Below, one piece after another: positions 9,579 through 18,679 of a DNA stretch of 64,000 bases. Every line of letters begins with the position of its first letter. The stretch's first letter is position 1. The translations under genes were made by a program, and so were the position numbers. A model generated the notes under the pieces. That model was not told where the DNA came from. It saw only the letters and a list, made by a program, of their open reading frames with translations, and ran no database searches. Source of the DNA: Salipiger profundus (GTDB lineage: Bacteria; Pseudomonadota; Alphaproteobacteria; Rhodobacterales; Rhodobacteraceae); contig NZ_CP014796.1 of assembly GCF_001969385.1 (NCBI RefSeq), positions 1,939,501 through 2,003,500 of the forward strand, read 5' to 3'.

Positions 9579-9603
9579 CAGGCTCGTGATTTGTGATCAC
9601 ATC
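9575..9603 (+). promoter_or_regulatory. Candidate promoter with palindromic operator for the GntR gene
   Basis: A perfect -35 (TTGACA, 9575-9580) lies 17 bases before a poor -10 (CACATC, 9598-9603). Between and over them is the 10-bp palindrome TGTGATCACA (9592-9601), a form common for FCD-type GntR operators. Transcription would begin at about 9610, almost on the ATG at 9612, which has no Shine-Dalgarno. Autoregulation of a leaderless message is the simplest reading. Confidence 0.45.
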
Positions 9604-9611
9604 AGCGCACC

Positions 9612-10262
9612 ATGAGCGCCGCTGTCCGTCCCGTCGAAATCGTCTCCTCTGCCCATGACCGTGTCTACCGCGGTCTGCGCAGCCGAATCATGCTGGGCCA
9701 GATCGCCCCGGGCGAGGCGCTGACGCTGCGCGGCATCGGCAAGGAGTTCGAGGTCTCGATGACCCCGGCGCGGGAAGCCGTGCGCCGGCTGGTCGCCGAG
9801 GGCGCGCTCAGCATGTCGTCTTCGGGGCGGGTGCAGACCCCCGAGCTGTCGAACGAACGGATCGAGGAGCTGGCCGCGCTGCGGGCGCTGATCGAGGTCG
9901 AGCTGGCCTCGCGGGCGCTGCCGCGCGCGCACATGGCGCTGATCGACCGGCTCCAGACCATCAACGGCACGATTGCCGAGGTCGTCCGGAACCGCGACGC
10001 GGTGGGCTACATCCGCTCGAACCTCGAGTTCCACCGCACGCTCTATCTGCGGGCACAGGCCCCGGCGATGCTGGCGATGGCAGAGACCGTCTGGCTTCAG
10101 CTCGGCCCTACGATGCGTGCGCTTTACGGGCGGCTGCGACGCTCGGAAGCGCCGCAGTTCCACCGCCTGATGATCGCCGCGCTCAAGGCCGGCGACGAGC
10201 CCGGCCTGCGGCTGGCGGTGCGCTCGGACGTGACGCAGGGCCTGCGGATGCTCACCAGCTGA
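9612..10262 (+). CDS. GntR-family transcriptional regulator (FadR/FCD subfamily)
   Basis: A 216-residue protein. Residues 15-80 are a GntR winged helix (VYRGLRSRIMLGQIAPGEAL, then SMTPAREAVRRLVAEGAL). Residues 90-210 are a helical FCD ligand-binding domain (LAALRALIEVELASRAL, then EFHRTLYLRA). Such regulators usually sense organic acids or sugar acids. The start has no Shine-Dalgarno and follows a promoter-operator closely, so the mRNA may be leaderless. It converges on the ABC exporter genes with a 2-base gap, so its target is not evident from neighbours. Confidence 0.87.
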   Translation: MSAAVRPVEIVSSAHDRVYRGLRSRIMLGQIAPGEALTLRGIGKEFEVSMTPAREAVRRLVAEGALSMSSSGRVQTPELSNERIEELAALRALIEVELASRALPRAHMALIDRLQTINGTIAEVVRNRDAVGYIRSNLEFHRTLYLRAQAPAMLAMAETVWLQLGPTMRALYGRLRRSEAPQFHRLMIAALKAGDEPGLRLAVRSDVTQGLRMLTS

Positions 10263-10264
10263 GC

Positions 10265-11497
10265 CTAGTCGGAGGTGCGCGGCGCGATGCGTGCCCCGTC
10301 CATCATGTCAGCGGCGGGGTAGAGCACGACCGTATCGCCGTCGGAGAGCCCCGAGCGCACCTCTGCCGCCGTGTCGTTGCCCGGCCCGAGCGTCACCGGC
10401 ACCTGCACCGCGCGGCCGCCCTCGACCCGGAAGGCGGCCCAGCCCTCGGCATTGCGGAACAGCGCGCTCTGCGGCACCCGGAGCGCCTCGGCGTTCTCCC
10501 AGGTGACGATGCGCACCACGACCCTGTAGCCGTGCCCCAGCGCGGCGCGGGCCTCGGCGTCTCCGACGAAGCGCACGGTCACGCCGACGCGCTGCTCCTC
10601 GACCCCGAGCGCCGAGGTCTTGGTCACGCCGAGCGGCGCGATGCGGGTCACTTCGCCGGCAAGCGGGGTGGCGCCGCCCCAGTCGTCGATGATGACGCGA
10701 TCCCCCAGCCCGACCTGCACCGCGTCCGACGAGATCAGTTCGACCGTCACTTCGAGGTCGCCTGCGATGTCGCCGATCTCGAGCACGGCAGCGCCGGCGG
10801 GCAGGATCGTCTCGGACTGTTGCAGCACCCGCAGGATACGCCCCGAGACGGGCGCGACCAGCGCGATGTCCGAGGCGGCATTGCCGGCCACGGCAGCGGC
10901 CAGCCCGAGGTCGTCGAAACTGATGAGCTGGGCGCGGGCGTTGGCGAGCTCGGCCTCGCGCATCGACACGGCGGCCTTGGCGGTCTCGAGCCGTGCGGTG
11001 GCGGCGCGCGTCTCGGATCGGGCGCGGTCGAGCGCCGCCGTGCTGATCGTGCCGCGCGCGGCAAGCGTCTGGCTGCGGTCGTATTCCGAGGCGGCAAGCT
11101 CGGCGTCCGCGTCTGCTGCGTTCACCTCGGCCTCGGCGACCTTGAGCGCGGCCTGCGCGGCGGCGACCGCGGCGGTGGCCTGCTCGCGGGTGCGGATGTC
11201 GAGCGCGTCGGGGTTGGTGGGGCGCATGTGGGCGACGGGGCGCCCCTGTTCGACCGCGTCGCCGGCGATGGCCTGCACCCGCAGCAGCCGCCCGGCCACC
11301 GGGGTCGAGACGACGTAGACGTCGTGCACGCGGGTGCGGCCCTCTTCGTCGATGGTGACCGTCAGCGGGCCGCGCGTCACCGTGCCGAGATCGACCAGCA
11401 CCGGGCGCGGCCAGAACGCGGCCAGCAGGGCGCTGCCCAGCAGCAGCGCGAGCAGGCTCCAGAGGATCAGGCGGGTGCGGTTGCGCGGGTTTGCCAT
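10265..11497 (-). CDS. HlyD/MacA-type periplasmic adaptor of an ABC exporter
   Basis: A 410-residue membrane-fusion protein. It has one N-terminal membrane anchor (about residues 10-29), a biotinyl-lipoyl-like half motif (GDAVEQGRPVAHM), a long Ala-rich coiled-coil hairpin (about 105-200), the returning lipoyl half (VAPVSGRILRVLQ) and C-terminal beta domains. It would bridge the inner-membrane permease to an outer-membrane channel. It is the third gene of the exporter operon, 4 bases after the permease stop. No outer-membrane channel gene is adjacent, so a shared TolC is likely. Substrate unknown. Confidence 0.85.
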   Translation of the reverse strand: MANPRNRTRLILWSLLALLLGSALLAAFWPRPVLVDLGTVTRGPLTVTIDEEGRTRVHDVYVVSTPVAGRLLRVQAIAGDAVEQGRPVAHMRPTNPDALDIRTREQATAAVAAAQAALKVAEAEVNAADADAELAASEYDRSQTLAARGTISTAALDRARSETRAATARLETAKAAVSMREAELANARAQLISFDDLGLAAAVAGNAASDIALVAPVSGRILRVLQQSETILPAGAAVLEIGDIAGDLEVTVELISSDAVQVGLGDRVIIDDWGGATPLAGEVTRIAPLGVTKTSALGVEEQRVGVTVRFVGDAEARAALGHGYRVVVRIVTWENAEALRVPQSALFRNAEGWAAFRVEGGRAVQVPVTLGPGNDTAAEVRSGLSDGDTVVLYPAADMMDGARIAPRTSD

Positions 11498-11501
11498 GGC
11501 A

Positions 11502-13865
11502 TCAGTCCACTGTCTTGAGCGCCGTGACCAGGTCGGCCCGGTCGACGTCGCGTTTGACCAGCAATCCCGACACCACCGCCCCGCCGATCACCACCAGCGC
11601 CGCAGCGCCGAAGGTGGCGGGGTGGAAGACGACCGGGATCGTGTAGAGGTCGGAGGAATAGGCGGTTGCGAGCAGGTAGGCGAAGGCCGCCCCGAGCCCG
11701 GCGCCGAGCGGCAGCGCCAGCAGCGTGACGAGCCCGAGCTCGCCGAGCAGCACGTAGGCGGCCTCGCCACGCGAGAAGCCGATGACCCGCAGCGAGGCAA
11801 GGTCGCGGCTGCGTTCGGCCAGCGCGATGCGCGCGGCGTTGTAGACGATGCCGAAGGTGATGACGAAGGCCACCGCCGACATCACGAAGCGCGACCAGCC
11901 CGCGCCCTCGTTCATGATCCGCTCGAAGGAGTCCCGCGCCTCCTGCTTGAGGGTGACGCCCGCGACCGTCGGCAGCCCCTTGAGCCAGGCATAGACCTCG
12001 GCAGCCTCTGCCTCGTCGATCAGCAGCGCCGCGCCCGAGACGCGGCCCGGTTCGCCCAGCACGCGGTTGAGCCCGGCAAGCGACATGTAGGCCGGGGCGC
12101 CCAGCAGGGTTTCCGAGATCGCCAGGACCGGCAGCGACAGCACCGGCTGCGCGCCTTCGCGGACGTCCACGGTCATCCGCTCGCCGACCTCGAGCTTCAG
12201 CTTCGAGGCCAGCGCCCGGGACAGCACCAGCCCCTCGCCGCGCATGGCGATGGGGTGCAGGTCCGGGGTGAGCGCCCGGAACAGCTCGGGGCCCTCGGGT
12301 AGCGCGGTTATGCTGCCCCGGTGGCTCTGCAGCCCGTTGCGGAGGATCACCGGCACGTCGCGCCGCCCCTCGACCCGGGTGATGCCGGGATGCCGGGCCA
12401 GCTCGAAGAGCGTCTTGTCGGACACCGCGTGGGTGAAGCTCACCGTGGCCTCGGAGCGGTCCATCACGTCGAAGCTGAGCGCGATGGCCTGCGCGAAACC
12501 GGCGTGGATGGTGATCATGCCGACCGACAGCGCCATGCCGCAGGTGATGCCCACGACGGCGCCGGCCATGCGGAACGGTGTGCGGGTGAAGCGCCGCAGA
12601 ACCATGCGCGTGGGCTGGTCGAAGAGCCGCATCAGCCCACGCCAGCGCCCGGAGCCCGAGTAATCCGGCGGGGTGGGCGGGCGCATGGCCTCGGCGGGCG
12701 CGAGCGCGAAGATCCGCCGCAGCACGATGGCGCCGCCCGCCGTCGCCGCCAGCACGCTGACCGCGATGCCGGTGGCAAAGGCCGCGGGCTCCAGCCGGAA
12801 CACGAGGAAGGGGAACTTGAAGAACTGCAGGTAGAGCTGGACCATCGCCCGCCCCGCGGCGATCCCGGCAAGGCAGCCCAGTAGCGCGCCCAGCAGCGCT
12901 ATGGCCAGCACCAGCTTCAGGTAGTGCGCGCCGATCTCGGCCGAGCGGTAGCCGAAGGCCTTGAGCAGGCCGATCTCCTCGCGTTCGGCCTGGACCATTC
13001 GGGCGATCACGATGTTCAGCAGGAACGCCGCGACCGCCATGAAGATCGGCGGGATGGCGCGGGCGGTATCGCGCAGCCCGTCGATCTCTTCCGAGACGAA
13101 ACGGTTCGAGAACATGTCCTCGCGGCCGTAGGCGCCGGTCGAGCCGTAGGGTGCGAGCGCCCTGTCGACCGCGTCGAGCACCGCCTCTTCCCGCGCGCCG
13201 CGCGCGAAGCCGATCAGCGCCTGGTTGAAGGCCCCCTCCATGTCGTAGGCCGCGGCCATGGTCTCGGGCGACAGCCACAGCACGCCGAAGCGACTGTCGT
13301 CGGGGACCATCTCGCCGGGGGCGGCGGAATAGAGGAACTCCGGCGCCCGGGCGAGGCCGACGATGCGGAACACCCGCCGCGCGCCGTTCATGGTGGCGGG
13401 CAGCCGGTCGCCCGGCCGCAGGCCATGTGCGATGGCGAAACTGTCGAGCAGCACCGCCTCGTCGGTGTGTCCGCGCTCGAACAGCCGCCCGGCCTCGAGG
13501 CGGATGGCGTTGAGCCGCGGAGTTCCGTCGTAGGGCAGCGACAAGGCCTGCGCCTGAAGCGGCACGGCCCGGTCGGGCAGGTCGATCAGCGCGGCGCCGC
13601 TGGTGCGGCCCTCGACCGAGCCCACGCCGGGCAGGGCCGCCAGCCGGTGCAGCACGTTGTCGGGGGCACGTTCCACCGGGGCGATCGCGTCGGCCAGCCG
13701 GTAGCGTTCGTAGTAGCCGCGCCGGGTCTCGTCGAGCGACGAGACGAGCCCCGACATCATCACCTGCATCATCACACCGAGCCCCATCACCACGGCGATG
13801 GCGAGCCCCTGTCCCTTCATGTGCCACAGGTCGCGGGCGAGTTTGCGGTCGAGGGGGCTCACCAT
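11502..13865 (-). CDS. FtsX-like ABC transporter permease
   Basis: A 787-residue inner-membrane protein with a membrane segment near residues 18-38, a large periplasmic region (about 45-270), three segments near 280-400, another near 440-460, a second periplasmic region and three C-terminal segments: the duplicated FtsX layout of large MacB/LolE-like exporters. The ATG at 13865 overlaps the ATPase stop by 7 bases and has GGGAG five bases upstream; GTG at 13862 would give a 4-base GTGA overlap and is equally possible. With the ATPase and HlyD adaptor it forms a tripartite exporter of unknown substrate, possibly a lipid, lipoprotein or drug. Confidence 0.85.
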   Translation of the reverse strand: MVSPLDRKLARDLWHMKGQGLAIAVVMGLGVMMQVMMSGLVSSLDETRRGYYERYRLADAIAPVERAPDNVLHRLAALPGVGSVEGRTSGAALIDLPDRAVPLQAQALSLPYDGTPRLNAIRLEAGRLFERGHTDEAVLLDSFAIAHGLRPGDRLPATMNGARRVFRIVGLARAPEFLYSAAPGEMVPDDSRFGVLWLSPETMAAAYDMEGAFNQALIGFARGAREEAVLDAVDRALAPYGSTGAYGREDMFSNRFVSEEIDGLRDTARAIPPIFMAVAAFLLNIVIARMVQAEREEIGLLKAFGYRSAEIGAHYLKLVLAIALLGALLGCLAGIAAGRAMVQLYLQFFKFPFLVFRLEPAAFATGIAVSVLAATAGGAIVLRRIFALAPAEAMRPPTPPDYSGSGRWRGLMRLFDQPTRMVLRRFTRTPFRMAGAVVGITCGMALSVGMITIHAGFAQAIALSFDVMDRSEATVSFTHAVSDKTLFELARHPGITRVEGRRDVPVILRNGLQSHRGSITALPEGPELFRALTPDLHPIAMRGEGLVLSRALASKLKLEVGERMTVDVREGAQPVLSLPVLAISETLLGAPAYMSLAGLNRVLGEPGRVSGAALLIDEAEAAEVYAWLKGLPTVAGVTLKQEARDSFERIMNEGAGWSRFVMSAVAFVITFGIVYNAARIALAERSRDLASLRVIGFSRGEAAYVLLGELGLVTLLALPLGAGLGAAFAYLLATAYSSDLYTIPVVFHPATFGAAALVVIGGAVVSGLLVKRDVDRADLVTALKTVD

Positions 13866-14566
13866 TCGATCTCCCGCGCGGGGCGCTTCCCGGGGTTGCG
13901 GTCGACCGTGCGGATGGCGCCGTCTGCGAAGCGGATCACCCGGTCGGCCATGGCGGCGGTGGCGGCGGCGTGGGTCACGATCAGCACGGTGGTGCCGAGC
14001 GTCTCGTTGAGATGCTGGAGAACGCCCAGCACCTCGCGGCCGGTGGTGCTGTCGAGCGCCCCGGTGGGCTCGTCGCAGAGCAGCACGTCGGGCTGCTTGG
14101 CGACCGCGCGGGCGATGGCGACGCGCTGCTGCTCGCCGCCCGACAGCTGGCTGGGGAAATGCCCGCGCCGTTTCTCGAGGCCGACCAGCTCGAGCGCCTC
14201 GGAGGGGGTCATCGGGTCGCGGGCGATCTCGGTGACCAGCTCGACGTTCTCCTCGGCGGTGAGCGAGGGCATGAGGTTGTAGAACTGGAAGATGAAGCCG
14301 AGGTGGTCGCGCCGGTAGCGCGTGAGCTGCCGGTCGGTCATCGCCGTGAGCTCGGCATCGCGGAACCACGCGCGACCGGAACTCGGCCGGTCGAGCCCGC
14401 CGAGGATGTTCAGCAGCGTCGACTTGCCGCTGCCCGAGGGCCCGAGCAGCACCACGATCTCGCCCGTGGGCAACGACAGATCGACCCCGCGCAGCGCATG
14501 AACTGCCGAGGCGCCTTCGCCGTAGGTGCGTGTGAGCCCTTCGGCCCGGTAGGCGGGTGTCGCCAT
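13859..14566 (-). CDS. ABC transporter ATPase, MacB/LolD-like
   Basis: A 235-residue ATPase with Walker [11 protein letters not shown]-loop [17 protein letters not shown], signature LSGGEQQR, Walker [13 protein letters not shown] and a switch histidine in VTHAAAT. These match the LolD/MacB group that works with FtsX-type permeases. The start at 14566 is chosen for a GGAGGG seven bases upstream; an ATG 15 bases earlier contains that ribosome site itself and is less likely. It is the first gene of the three-gene exporter, 60 bases after fdsD on the same strand, so read-through from the formate operon is possible. Confidence 0.9.
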   Translation of the reverse strand: MATPAYRAEGLTRTYGEGASAVHALRGVDLSLPTGEIVVLLGPSGSGKSTLLNILGGLDRPSSGRAWFRDAELTAMTDRQLTRYRRDHLGFIFQFYNLMPSLTAEENVELVTEIARDPMTPSEALELVGLEKRRGHFPSQLSGGEQQRVAIARAVAKQPDVLLCDEPTGALDSTTGREVLGVLQHLNETLGTTVLIVTHAAATAAMADRVIRFADGAIRTVDRNPGKRPAREIEW

Positions 14567-14626
14567 GGATGATCCCTCCATGGCGGCAACTTTACTGCCT
14601 TTCGCGGGTCCGCGACTTGCGCCGGA

Positions 14627-14848
14627 TCAAGCCTCGGCGGCGGGGGCGCGGATCCTGCCGGCGGCGTCGATCACCAGCGGGTGCAGCCCCTTGCCGCCGT
14701 CCTCGATGTAGGACAGCAGCTGCGCCCGCATGCGGGGCTCCCAGAAGTCGTTGATGTGAATCGCGACGCCCTCGCTCCCGTCGCCGGGCTGGCTGGCGAA
14801 GAAGGTGGCGATCTGGTTCGCCATGGTGACCATCTTTTCAGGCGACAT
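14627..14848 (-). CDS. fdsD: NAD-dependent formate dehydrogenase delta subunit
   Basis: A 73-residue protein with the FdsD pattern MVTMANQIATFFASQP and HINDFWEPRMRAQLLSY. In Rhodobacter capsulatus FdsD assists insertion of the molybdenum cofactor and maturation of the enzyme. The start at 14848 has GGAG six bases upstream; in-frame ATG codons at 14854 and 14860 are alternatives. It overlaps the 3' end of fdhD by 11 bases and is the last gene of the fds operon. Confidence 0.88.
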   Translation of the reverse strand: MSPEKMVTMANQIATFFASQPGDGSEGVAIHINDFWEPRMRAQLLSYIEDGGKGLHPLVIDAAGRIRAPAAEA

Positions 14849-15665
14849 GCGCATCTCCATCGACGATCCGCTCGGGCGCGGCGTAAAGATCGAACCCGCC
14901 GGAGCGGGCGAAGGCGGCCAGCGTGAGCCGCGCCTCCTCGGCCATCCGCAGCGCCAGCGCGGTCGGCGCGGACACGGCGATGAGGATCGGGCAGCGGGCC
15001 ATGACGGTCTTCTGGACCATGTCCACCGACACCCGGCTGGTGAGCACGAAGGCCCCCTCGGCAGGGTTCACGTCCTGCCGGACCAGGGCCCCGATCAGCT
15101 TGTCGAGCGCGTTGTGACGGCCGACATCCTCGCGGGCCATGACGATGCCGCGCCCGGGCAGCAGGAAGCCCGCCGCGTGCACCGCCCGGGTCTGGTCGTG
15201 CAGCGGCTGGTGCGCGCGCAGCGCGTCGGTCGCACGGGCAACCTCGGCCCGTTCGAGGACGGGGCCGCCCTCCGGCAGCGCGTCGAGCGGACGCAGTGCC
15301 TGGTCGAGGCTGTCGATACCGCACAGCCCGCAGCCGGTCGGGCCCATCATGTTGCGCTGCCGCTCCCTGAGGGCGGCGGCACGATCCTCGCGCAGCCAGA
15401 ACCGGGCCTCAATGCCGCGCTCATGCGTCACGGCCTCGAATTCCTCGACCTCGGAGGGGTGGGAAATCAGCCCCTCGCTGAGCGCGAAGCCGTGGGCGAA
15501 ATCGGCGATGTCCGCCGGTGTCGCCATCATCACCGCCTGGGTGCTGCCGTTGAAGGTGAGCGCGACGGGCACTTCCTCGGGGAGCGAGCGCACCACCGAG
15601 CGCGTGCCCTCGCGGTGCATCGCCACGCCGGGCCGGCTGAGGCTGCGCGCCCGCACCGCCATCAT
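14838..15665 (-). CDS. fdhD: FdhD sulfurtransferase for formate dehydrogenase maturation (FdsC)
   Basis: A 275-residue FdhD-family protein, called FdsC in the R. capsulatus operon. It has the conserved Cys-Gly-Leu-Cys pair (Cys112 and Cys115), equivalent to the two essential cysteines of E. coli FdhD, followed by GIDSLDQAL, and later REDVGRHNALDKLIGA, part of the cofactor site. It transfers sulfur to, or sulfurates, the bis-MGD cofactor before insertion into FdsA. The ATG overlaps the fdsA stop by 4 bases. Confidence 0.92.
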   Translation of the reverse strand: MMAVRARSLSRPGVAMHREGTRSVVRSLPEEVPVALTFNGSTQAVMMATPADIADFAHGFALSEGLISHPSEVEEFEAVTHERGIEARFWLREDRAAALRERQRNMMGPTGCGLCGIDSLDQALRPLDALPEGGPVLERAEVARATDALRAHQPLHDQTRAVHAAGFLLPGRGIVMAREDVGRHNALDKLIGALVRQDVNPAEGAFVLTSRVSVDMVQKTVMARCPILIAVSAPTALALRMAEEARLTLAAFARSGGFDLYAAPERIVDGDAHVA

Positions 15666-18583
15666 TCCGCCGCCGGCAGGATGCGGCGGGAGCGCGCGGC
15701 CTGCGCGGCGTAATCCTCCTGCCAGTCCGTCGGCCCGTTGCTCGGCGAGACCTGCACCGCCGTCACCTTGTATTCCGGGCAGTTCGTCGCCCAGTCCGAG
15801 AAGTCGGTGGTGACCACGTTGGCCTGCGTGTCGGGGTGGTGGAAGGTGGTGTAGACCACGCCGGGGCTCACCCGGTCGGTGATCTTCACCCGCAGCGTCG
15901 TCTCGCCCGAGCGGCTGGCCAGCCGCACCCAGTCGCCGTCGCGCAGGCCGCGGTTCTCGGCATCATGCGGGTGCACCTCGAGCAGGTCGGCCTCGTGCCA
16001 GACGCTGTTGGCGGTGCGCCTCGTCTGCGCACCGACGTTGTATTGCGACAGGATGCGCCCGGTGGTCAGCAGCAGCGGGAAGCGCGGGCCGGTCTTCTCG
16101 TCGGTGGCGACATACTCGGTCACGATGAACCGCCCCTTGCCGCGCACGAAGCCGTCGACATGCATCATCGGCGTGCCCTCGGGGTGGTCCTCGTTGCAGG
16201 GCCACTGGACCGAGCCCTTCTCCTCGAGCAGGCCATAGCTCACCCCGGCAAAGCTCGGCGTGGTCGCCGCGATCTCGGCCATGATCTGCGCCGGATCGGT
16301 GTAACTCCACCCCGCGCCCATCGCGTTTGCCAGCAACTGCGTCACCTCCCAATCCTCGTAGCCGTTCTTCGGGGCCATCACCTTGCGGACCCTGTTGATA
16401 CGACGCTCGGCGTTGGTGAAGGTTCCGTTCTTCTCGAGGAAGGACGAGCCGGGCAGGAAGACATGCGCGTAGTTGGCCGTCTCGTTGAGGAACAGGTCGT
16501 GCACGATCACGCAGTCCATCGCGCGCAGGCCGGCGGCCACGTGATGCGTGTCCGGGTCCGACTGCAGGATGTCCTCGCCCTGGCAGTAGAGCCCCTTGAA
16601 GCTGCCCTCGACGGCGGCATCGAGCATGTTCGGGATGCGCAGCCCCGGCTCTGGGTCGATCTCCACGCCCCAGGCATCCTCGAAGACCTTGCGGACCTCG
16701 GGCAGCTTCACGTGCCGGTAGCCCGGCAGCTCGTGCGGGAAAGAGCCCATGTCGCAGGAGCCCTGCACGTTGTTCTGCCCCCGCAGCGGGTTCACGCCCA
16801 CGCCCTCGCGGCCGATGTTGCCGGTCATCATGGCAAGGTTGGCAAGCGCCATCACCGTGGTCGAGCCCTGGCTGTGCTCGGTCACGCCCAGCCCGTAGTA
16901 GATCGCCCCGTTGCCGCCGGTCGCAAAGAGCCGCGCGGCGGCGCGCAGCTCGGCCGCGTTGACGCCGGTCAGCAGGGCGGTGCTCTCGGGGGCGTGGCGC
17001 CGGTCCGAGACGAACTCGGCAAAGGCCTGGAACTCGTCCCAGTCGCAACGCTCGCGGATGAAGGCCTCGTCGTAGAGCCCCTCGGTCACGATCACATGCG
17101 CCAGCGCGGTCACGACGGCGACGTTGGTGCCCGGGGTCAGCGGCAGGTGATGCGCCGCCTCGATGTGTGCCGATTTCACCAGGTCGATGCGACGCGGGTC
17201 GATGACGATGAGCTTCGCGCCCTGCCGCAGCCGTTTCTTCAGTCGCGAGGCGAACACCGGGTGCCCGTCGGTCGGGTTGGCGCCGATGACCACTGCCACG
17301 TCGACCTTCTCGACGCTGTCGAAATCCTGCGTGCCCGCCGAGGTGCCGAAAGTCTGCCCCAGACCGTAACCGGTGGGCGAATGGCACACCCGCGCGCAGG
17401 TGTCGGTGTTGTTGTTGCGGAACACCGCCCGCGTCAGCTTCTGCACGAGGTAGGTTTCCTCGTTGGTGCAGCGGCTTGAGGTGATCACACCGACGCTGCG
17501 CCGTCCGTGCGTCTCCTGGATGCGCTTCAGCCGCCCGGCCGCGAAGTCCAGCGCCTCGTCCCAGCTCACCTCGCGCCACGGCTCGTCGATGCTGTCGCGG
17601 ATCATCGGGTTCAGGATGCGGTCCGGATGCTCGGCGTAGCCGTAGGCAAAGCGCCCCTTCACGCAGCTGTGGCCCCGGTTCGCCTTGCCGTGCTTCCACG
17701 GCGTCATGCGCACCAGCTGGTCGCCGTTGAGCTCGGCCTTGAACGAGCATCCGACCCCGCAATAGGCGCAGGTCGTCACCACCTCGCGATCGGGCGTGCC
17801 CAGTTCGGCCACGCTCTTCTCCTGCAGGGTGGCGGTGGGGCAGGCCTGCACGCAGGCGCCGCAGCTCACGCAGTCCGAGGCCAGGAAGTCGTCGCCGGAA
17901 GCCCCGGCCGAGACCCGGCTCTCGAAGCCGCGGCCCTGAATCGTCAACGCAAAGGTGCCCTGAACCTCCTCGCAGGCGCGCACGCAGCGCGAGCAGACGA
18001 TGCACTTCGACGGATCGTAGGTGAAATAGGGGTTGCTCTCGTCCTTCGGCATGTAGCGCGGGTTGGCCTCGCCCTCGGGCATCCGCAGCCGCGCCTCCGC
18101 CTGCGACCGGGCGCCGGTGCCCGACGGGTCGTAGTGGTTCTCGCCGGGCGTGTAGCGCACGTCGCGCAGGCCGACCATGCCCGCCATGTCCTGCAGCTCG
18201 CAGTCGCCGTTCGCCGCGCAGGTCAGGCAATCCAGCGGATGGTCCGAGACGTAGAGCTCCATCACCCCCTTGCGGATCTTCTTCACCTTCGAGGACTGGG
18301 TGTGCACCTTCATCCCCTCGTGCACCGGCGTGGTGCAGGAGGCCGGCGTGCCGCGCCGCCCCTCGATCTCCACGACGCAGAGCCGGCACGAGCCGAACGC
18401 GTCGAGGCTGTCGGTCGCGCAGAGCTTCGGGACGGTGATCCCGGCCTCAGCCGCCGCCCGCATCACCGAGGTGCCGGCAGGCACCGTCACCCGGATGCCG
18501 TCGATGGTCAGGTGAACCGGCTTGCCCGATGCCGCGGGCGTGCCCTTGTCCCGGTCGTCCCAGGGAATGATGAAGTCCTTCAT
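15662..18583 (-). CDS. fdsA: NAD-dependent formate dehydrogenase alpha subunit (molybdenum catalytic)
   Basis: A 973-residue catalytic subunit. In order: an N-terminal [2Fe-2S] domain (CATDSLDAFGSCRLC), a His/Cys cluster (DHPLDCLTCAANGDC), two ferredoxin-like [4Fe-4S] motifs (CIVCSRCVRAC, CVSCGACVQAC), the CAYCGVGC cluster of the molybdopterin domain, then the bis-MGD domains. The metal ligand is Cys400 in RVCHSP (codon TGC), so it is a cysteine, not selenocysteine, enzyme. Start at 18583 (MKDFIIPWDD) has GGAGG seven bases upstream. It oxidises formate to CO2 in the cytoplasm and passes electrons to FdsB. It is separated from fdsB by 96 bases containing a hairpin repeat, unusual in this otherwise overlapping operon. 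Confidence 0.96.
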   Translation of the reverse strand: MKDFIIPWDDRDKGTPAASGKPVHLTIDGIRVTVPAGTSVMRAAAEAGITVPKLCATDSLDAFGSCRLCVVEIEGRRGTPASCTTPVHEGMKVHTQSSKVKKIRKGVMELYVSDHPLDCLTCAANGDCELQDMAGMVGLRDVRYTPGENHYDPSGTGARSQAEARLRMPEGEANPRYMPKDESNPYFTYDPSKCIVCSRCVRACEEVQGTFALTIQGRGFESRVSAGASGDDFLASDCVSCGACVQACPTATLQEKSVAELGTPDREVVTTCAYCGVGCSFKAELNGDQLVRMTPWKHGKANRGHSCVKGRFAYGYAEHPDRILNPMIRDSIDEPWREVSWDEALDFAAGRLKRIQETHGRRSVGVITSSRCTNEETYLVQKLTRAVFRNNNTDTCARVCHSPTGYGLGQTFGTSAGTQDFDSVEKVDVAVVIGANPTDGHPVFASRLKKRLRQGAKLIVIDPRRIDLVKSAHIEAAHHLPLTPGTNVAVVTALAHVIVTEGLYDEAFIRERCDWDEFQAFAEFVSDRRHAPESTALLTGVNAAELRAAARLFATGGNGAIYYGLGVTEHSQGSTTVMALANLAMMTGNIGREGVGVNPLRGQNNVQGSCDMGSFPHELPGYRHVKLPEVRKVFEDAWGVEIDPEPGLRIPNMLDAAVEGSFKGLYCQGEDILQSDPDTHHVAAGLRAMDCVIVHDLFLNETANYAHVFLPGSSFLEKNGTFTNAERRINRVRKVMAPKNGYEDWEVTQLLANAMGAGWSYTDPAQIMAEIAATTPSFAGVSYGLLEEKGSVQWPCNEDHPEGTPMMHVDGFVRGKGRFIVTEYVATDEKTGPRFPLLLTTGRILSQYNVGAQTRRTANSVWHEADLLEVHPHDAENRGLRDGDWVRLASRSGETTLRVKITDRVSPGVVYTTFHHPDTQANVVTTDFSDWATNCPEYKVTAVQVSPSNGPTDWQEDYAAQAARSRRILPAAE

Positions 18584-18614
18584 CTCAACTCCTCCCGCAT
18601 CTTCTTCGGTTCGC

Positions 18615-18648
18615 AAATACCTCGGGGGTTCGGGGGCTGGCCCCCGAC
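18615..18648. repeat. Dispersed-type GC-rich hairpin element between fdsB and fdsA
   Basis: The fdsB-fdsA gap contains CGGGGG(18631-18636)-CTGG-CCCCCG(18641-18646), next to CTCGGGGGTT and AAATAC. This mix of a G5/C5 hairpin with CCCCCGAGGTATTT resembles short palindromic elements I recall as common between genes in Rhodobacteraceae chromosomes. A second copy was not seen in this window, so the repeat status is inferred. Confidence 0.45.
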
Positions 18649-18679
18649 CGGTCGCCTCGCGCCAGCAAGGCGAAGCCGC

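Noticed and set aside
17381..17392. Possible selenocysteine site in formate dehydrogenase
   Set aside because: The metal-ligand codon is TGC (Cys400), not an in-frame TGA.
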